From assembly GCA_026168455.1 (NCBI GenBank), contig CM047427.1:11995505-12059504 (forward strand): a DNA stretch of 64,000 nucleotides, given 5' to 3'. Source of the DNA: Theocolax elegans. Taxonomy: Eukaryota; Arthropoda; Insecta; Hymenoptera; Cerocephalidae. Both the position numbers and the translations under genes were made by a program. The stretch's first letter is position 1. Each line of letters begins with the position of its first letter. A model generated the notes under the pieces. It was not told the DNA's origin and made no database searches. It saw nothing but the letters and a program-made list of their open reading frames with translations. Shown piece after piece: positions 58,301 to 64,000 of the stretch.

Positions 58301-58644
58301 GAAACAAATCTCCGTTACGTTAAAATAAAAAATTAAAGCGTTTTTCAATTTAAACAACAGGTATACTTTAACACTTTTACCAAAGAATAAATAAAATATG
58401 TCTTTATAAAGCAGCAATGTTTCTTGGACGTATACACTCGAAATATTTTCCCGTTTGTCTCCATACAGTCTCACTCTCTCTCTCTCTCTCTCTCTATAAG
58501 TTAACCTCTTGTTCAATCCTCTCTTGTGCACCTATACCTCTACATATCCGTAACTAACGTAAACTAAAGACTCACCGTAATCTCGCTTGCAGTATTTTTT
58601 CAGGTTCAGCTTTCGAGTACTCGCTCGACACTTGCCGCATTGCT
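55375..58644 (-). CDS. Net: Netrin, last three coding exons (3' partial gene; 5' part off the window)
   Basis: A secreted axon-guidance ligand acting through DCC/Frazzled and UNC5 receptors. The visible minus-strand exons are 58644-58576, 57177-56964 and 55522-55375. They encode CGKCRASTRKLNLKKYCKRD, the start of the C-terminal netrin module. Next come VMDRYKKV, SWIKYSVNVIMIYKR and ACRCPKIKPK. The last exon gives SYLILG, then SIVIEWRDEWSHRMRRFERR and a final Cys-His before the stop. This is the basic NTR/C345C domain, complete, with its paired cysteines. Donors are GTGAGT; acceptors are TTTCAG, TTGCAG and GTTGCAG; phases are consistent. The laminin-N and laminin-EGF domains are not found in 58645-64000, so an upstream intron longer than 5.3 kb runs off the right edge. 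NetA versus NetB cannot be decided. Confidence 0.93.
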
Positions 58645-61032
58645 CTGAAACACACAAACATCACATCAAAACCTTCGTATACGTGTACACACATCACACA
58701 CACACACACACACACATAGACATTCATAAGAATTTTCTTCTCGCTAAAGGCATTATTGTTTGTTTTACTCGGTTATTTAGTTCTTGAAACACACCTATAC
58801 ACACACACACACATGCACACACATGCACACTTGTGAACAGAGAAATACGTTATCTCGTATTTTCTCATCTATGCGCGAACGCGCGCGCCTCTACGAGTTT
58901 CGAGTGAATATTTCCTTTCTGGTATTCGAGTTGTCAAAATGTTGTTGTTACGGTAACCAAATTTACCTTTAATTACAATCTCTTATATATAGTTGGTTAC
59001 TAATCTATACATAAGTATTATAAATAAGGAAAAGTATTATTTTTATTCATTTTAATATGAATTGCTTACCGTTATTTATTGTTCGAAAAACTTTCTGTAT
59101 CGTTTGGCAGAGGCAGTAAACAAAATTTTCTATAACATGTTTTAAATATATATTTTATTTTCTTAAAGCTATTTCCTAAATGATTTGAATACCTTAGCAA
59201 ATATCTCTACGAGAATGTCGAATCGACGTTTGCTAGAGAAATGTATGTGCTCTCGATGAAATCGATTAAAATTCAAATTTCCCCCTGATAGAAAATTATC
59301 GTGTTTTTATCGATTACAGTGTGGTGGTTTTAAGTTGTGTCATTCAAATGTTTCAGTACTCTCCTTCATGAGATTTTTACCAATTTATTACCCATATTTT
59401 ATTGATTTATTCGATAAAAATTAAACTATATTAAATTAGACAATTTATCGCGAGGAACGGATATGGATAATCCAATTTCTACCAGGGTATAAAGGTATTT
59501 AGTGACAAGGATACGTTGTTTTTTAAAAAATTTCCATATAGATGTGTTTGTGCGTCTGGGAATCATTAAGAATATCTTTGATTCTATAAAATAACATTCA
59601 ATTAACATTTTTTTCGTTTGTCAATTGTCACGGACATCGCCGCACAACTTAAGCATATGAGAAACAATGTAAATAGCGATGTAAATTTTTTTGCTACTTA
59701 AAATTAAATAAACTCTACTAGATATTTAACCATTTTAATGGGTTGAATTGAACAATAGCTATTACATAAGTAATAATTAAAAACTTTAAAATATTTTGGA
59801 GTGATGCTATGTTTTATCGAAAAAAATGACAATGAAATGATGTAGAATAACAGTTTGAAATTAATAAATATCAATAGTTTGAGACTGTTATTTACTCTAG
59901 CAATATACAATTTATCTTATATATTTAAATAATCGTTTTAAAATGTTCAATAATATGTTTTCCTAATTTGTTAACTGTCATAGTTACTCTACTAGAGTTA
60001 AATTTTCATCTAAATTTACTAAATCATCTAAAAGATTCAGTTTTTACACCAAGACAATTTCCTAATTCTAATTTCAATTGAATAAAGTCAGTCTAACAAT
60101 TTTTAAAGTATAAATTATAATAAATTGTCAATTCAAGCTTATTATATATAATTATCCAATGACGAATCGAAAGAAAAGTAATTGGCAATCAATCAAAATT
60201 TACATCGATGCACCTGTTTAATAGCGACTAGCCTATATAAATTAAAGGTGAATAAAAGGTGAATCCAAGACAATGCATAAAATTTATTTCCAATAAATAG
60301 CATGTTCCCTTTTCCTAATGCGTATAACCTGCTCCATCTTCCACTCGGAGTCCATATCTATCCATTGTCGCTTACACATATATGTATATGTGTATGCGTG
60401 TGTGTGTAGTATGTGTGCTTTCGCATCAGAATCCCCAATGTATCAAAACCCACTCGATCGGATCGTTAATACGTCAAACGAAGAAAAAAGGGGAAAAAGG
60501 TTCGTAACGATAGAGTGAGAGAGAGAGAGAGAGAGAGAAAGAGGAAACATAGACACCCCTCAATTTCGAAAAAAAAAATCTCATGGCGTATAAGCTTTGT
60601 TGGTGTCTATATACACCACGTGTCTTTAAACGGAAATATCGGACATACATCCGGAAAATATTTCAAGTTTTAACTCTCGCTCTACCGTTCTCTCATTTTT
60701 CACAATTTTCCTACGTTTGTTTTGTTTTACTCCGTCCTTCTCGTTTGCACTTTTAAAGCCGTTTTTCGAAAATAGAGGGACTCTAAAAAGATTTTTATTC
60801 TCCTTTTTTGGTTTTTCGACGGTAACAGATATTTTTTTTATCATCGACGTTGATCAGATGAGTGTACCGACAAGCACAATGTTACTTATACATATATACG
60901 AATATAGAAAAATTAAATTTTATTACCGATCGTGTATATATGTATACGTATTTTGAATGGGTATATACATAATACAATAGATGGAAAACAAGTTCGTCCG
61001 GAGGAAATGGTTGGAACGATTTGGAAAGTCGA
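58645..61032 (-). other. Netrin upstream intron, left part
   Basis: AT-rich with (CA)n at about 58694-58716 and 58800-58830 and (GA)n at about 60516-60538. No laminin-type cysteine-rich exon was seen on the minus strand and no other gene was recognised. Confidence 0.5.
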
Positions 61033-61419
61033 ATGGCCACGCCACCTAAATTCATTTTGATTTTCAATAATTCGAAATCGGTGGGGACACGTCAGGTCGA
61101 ATTGCATCTGCCAAGCGATACGGTCCGTTTCACCGAGGACGAGCTAATACGCGACTATCTCGTGTGTAACCTACGGGGCACGCGTGTCCGTGTGGACCTC
61201 TCTGCACACATGCACACAATCATCCGAACTACGGTAGAATTAATTGAGCGGTCGGGGATGGACCAAGCGGAATACGCGCTGACCGGTCGCTCTCGAGATA
61301 ATGGACCGATCGGCTTCGCCGTCTATCAATCCGTTATAGTTTATCACTCGCGTCCTCCACCGATTTTTACAAACTTTTCGTTCGTTCTTCCCTCCGTTTT
61401 TTTTTATCAACAACAATGA
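61033..61419 (+). CDS. Hypothetical ORF, 128 aa, antisense within netrin intron
   Basis: A plus-strand ATG at 61033 opens 128 codons in a patch richer in G+C than its flanks. Residues about 18-60 look protein-like (RQVELHLPSDTVRFTEDEL, then LRGTRVRVDLS). The last 25 residues are low-complexity and hydrophobic, suggesting that the true reading ends earlier by splicing or that the frame is fortuitous. No family was recognised, there is no signal peptide at the start, and no TATA box is close. The MITE at 61460 begins 41 bp after the stop. It could be a nested gene, an exon, or a relic inserted with the mobile element. Confidence 0.3.
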   Translation: MATPPKFILIFNNSKSVGTRQVELHLPSDTVRFTEDELIRDYLVCNLRGTRVRVDLSAHMHTIIRTTVELIERSGMDQAEYALTGRSRDNGPIGFAVYQSVIVYHSRPPPIFTNFSFVLPSVFFYQQQ

Positions 61420-61459
61420 ATTGCACTGCTTTGATCTGCCTCGAATAAGCCGGAAATAG

Positions 61460-62287
61460 TACACGGAGAGAAAAACTTAGTAATGATTCCCTAACGGTTA
61501 GGTAAAGTGCAGCCAATAAAATTCGTTTGAACTCATTGCCAGGATTTTTAGGAACGAGTACCTATTTTTTCAGGTAATGAGTCCTTATCTTTTCAGTTGA
61601 AGGTACATAAGGACTGATTACTATACGCGATTAAGTATTCATTGCTAATTAGAATTAAATAAATTTATTAATTATTATAGTAATAAATAAAAATGATAAT
61701 AAGGCGCGATTTTATTTATATATAATGATTACTAATTAATTAATAATAATTAAGTAATAATGCCAGACTGGGATAGGGTGCATACGCGTATGAGTGTGTG
61801 AGAGATAGCTGATAGAGAAACAGACTGAGATGGATCGAGGAAGAGAGCACGCACGAAACAATTGAACATTCTGTGTTTTGTTTATAATACGATAAATTTA
61901 TATTTTAAGCATTTTACGAAAGCAACATTCTCTATCGAACTTCTTTCACAGATTCTGATTACCAGCGATATTGTAATTAATAGTAATACGTTTATACTAA
62001 AAAATTGGAAATAAAGTTTGGTATAAAATAAATCATTATTTTTATTGTTTTTAACCTTTTCTGAATTTGTTGGCTTTCATTAACCTATAAAATTTTAGGA
62101 TAGTAACTATTACATAAAATACTAGGACTGAGTACCTACATTGCCGTTTAAATAAGGATTAGTACTTATTCCTATATAGTTTTGTAGCTATTACCTATGT
62201 AACTTTATCGTCTTCAGTTTACCTAACTCAGTTAGTAATGAATACTAATTTCGTTAGTAACCGTTAATGGGTTTTTCTCTCCGTGTA
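61460..62287. mobile_element. 828-bp non-autonomous DNA element with CACGGAGAGAAAAAC termini
   Basis: TACACGGAGAGAAAAAC at 61460-61476 is exactly inverted at 62271-62287 (GTTTTTCTCTCCGTGTA). Sub-terminal blocks (aacggttaggtaa; ttacctaactcagttagtaatgaat) also pair. Both ends abut TA, consistent with a TA target duplication. The interior is AT-rich and non-coding. Confidence 0.8.
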
Positions 62288-64000
62288 CGTTTGTTATAAT
62301 TCTTATATATATAGAAAATACAATCGTGAGCATAAAAACTTAAGCATTTTAAAGTTCTCTAATAAATTTGCGAATACTTCTTTTTTTCTAATTTTTTTTA
62401 TTATTCAATTATAAAGTTAATCAACGACGCGAACAAAAATATACTTCGATCTTTCAAAAATAATTCGATCGAATAAATAAATAATTGTAACAAATCGCGC
62501 TGATTATTGAAAACAATGACTTTTCGCGGATGTGTTTAAATAATGTACCGTGATTATCAATGGGCATTTGTCAAAACAAACAGCGTCAAAAAGCACCGTG
62601 TTACAAAATAACGAATGCGAAAACTCCGGGATGCAAATCCGTTGACAAAATCCAATAAAACGTATACATACGTATATATATACCCGCGGGTTTTTGATTC
62701 ACGAAAACAAGCGGGACAAATTCATAAAATGACGCGTTTAAGCGCACGTAATTAATGCGCCGACAACTCACGTCCATTTATAAACAATAGTCAACAGTAT
62801 CGTCAAACTGTGCTGGGAAAATTTTCCAATTTCATGTATACATATATACATTAGTTATTCTAAACATTTATCTCGTTTGAACATTGGTTATAGATCTAAA
62901 GGAAAAAGACCACCGGCGAGTAGAAGAGTAATCCTAATTTCTGGGTAATACATATAGAAATGGATGATTGAGTGGTTTGGTGGAGTTATGTACTATAGGT
63001 CTATAGGTCTATATGTATATATATATATATTATATATATATACATGTGCAACGGCAGTGCCAACTTGGTTGGATAATAAATATTAAATAGTCGCGCGACG
63101 AGCGCGGTTATTACTCTTCGGAGTTACTCTTGTGAAGCTGCTTAGTATGTATAACAGACGGGGAACCTCGAAAGTTTCTATTAATAATTAATTAACCTGC
63201 TAGCCATTACCTTGAATTAATTAATTTGTTAGAAAAAGATGATTTTAATATAGACTTGCGCGTTATTCAAAGATCTTTTTATCTTCTTTTTTTGACTAAG
63301 TTGCATTAATTTAAATTCTAATAATTTTTCATTATACGCGGTACAAAAATTTTTAAAATGTAAATCGTTGGATTTTACATACAAAAAATTCAACTTTTTC
63401 GCACAATGTTCAATAAGAATTGAAAATAATGGTTGATCGTTCTATTGAGTAGACACATTTCTTTCAGACAGTTTAAAGTGTTGAATGAAATGGGTTTAGA
63501 TACTGCGGCATCAATTGTCCAGTTCCTATATTCGTTTGTTGCATCACATTTATGAATCCACTTCTAGCTTGTGAAATTAATTAAGTGAAATACTAGTTTT
63601 GGTATCTATAAAATATACTAAGTAAACGGTGATAAACTACAACTCAAACGTAACCTATGAGATTTACAGTTACATTATGTGATGTAAAGTATTTCTTCCT
63701 TACTTACGACAACAAAAAGAAAATAGAGTTCAAACTGTAAATTCGGATAGAAGTATTGACGCAACCAAACTAGAAATTTCCATTGATTTCCTTGATTCTA
63801 CTTGACAACCATTTGTTACCATTTGTGCGACAACCATTTTTCACCTACGAAAAATGTCCATATTTTTTCCATTCTTCCTCCTTAATAAGTAAGAATGCAA
63901 CCATTTCTTGATTTTACTAAAGTAATCATTACGACGTTGTCAAGGGATGCTCAGCTACATACTGAAAATTCGACAAGAAAAGTTGGAAAAACTAAAGTAC
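62288..64000. other. Gene-free right end of window
   Basis: AT-rich, inside the inferred netrin intron. (TA)n tracts lie at about 63014-63042. No exon or repeat was recognised. Confidence 0.45.

Noticed and set aside
1..64000. CRISPR arrays, bacterial operons, origins, riboswitches
   Set aside because: The window is eukaryotic nuclear DNA; no spaced direct-repeat array or bacterial-type signal was seen.

Overview
The window is AT-rich nuclear DNA from an insect. The order is probably Hymenoptera, but this is inferred from gene and repeat character and was not tested by a search. Evidence for an insect: genes with short GT-AG introns, a seven-transmembrane gustatory receptor, a membrane-anchored beta-hexosaminidase of the fused-lobes type, MED10 and netrin, set among R1-like and Penelope-like retroelements and fold-back MITEs.

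Left half (1-31 kb) is dominated by accessory and mobile DNA. 1-2266 (minus) is a decayed Ty3/gypsy-like gag-protease with an expanded zinc-knuckle array. 2692-2940 (+) is a tiny two-exon candidate gene. 4239-5538 is a base-composition outlier with a broken coding relic, possibly an endogenous viral capsid gene, next to a candidate LTR (5631-5980). 6230-6995 (minus) is a frameshifted cysteine-rich transposon-associated gene. 7232-9130 is a GC-rich block with several strong hairpins and a three-way-junction fold. 10798-11606 is a satellite with a unit of about 245 bp. 12190-15409 is a truncated R1-type non-LTR element joined to a Penelope-like fragment whose tail holds a degenerate hammerhead-like motif. 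16265-17257 is a compact divergent two-gene cassette with two TATA boxes, the most unusual locus here. 18927-19056 is a 41-bp near-perfect inverted repeat. A complete four-exon gustatory receptor lies at 20690-22737, followed by MITEs, a decayed transposon-associated gene, LTR-like segments and a tRNA-like sequence.

Right half (31-64 kb) is mainly host genes. A 1175-residue HOOK/coiled-coil protein resembling Mud/NuMA (32422-35949, +) converges on fdl (37994-47372, minus; six coding exons, 627 aa). MED10 follows (49911-50657, minus; three exons, 131 aa). Then come the last three exons of a netrin gene (55375-58644, minus), whose upstream part must lie beyond the right edge. An 828-bp TIR element lies at 61460-62287.

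The host genes are functionally unrelated (taste reception, spindle orientation, glycan trimming, transcription, axon guidance), so no operon-like cooperation is implied. Exon coordinates were derived by eye from splice signals, reading phase and protein continuity.
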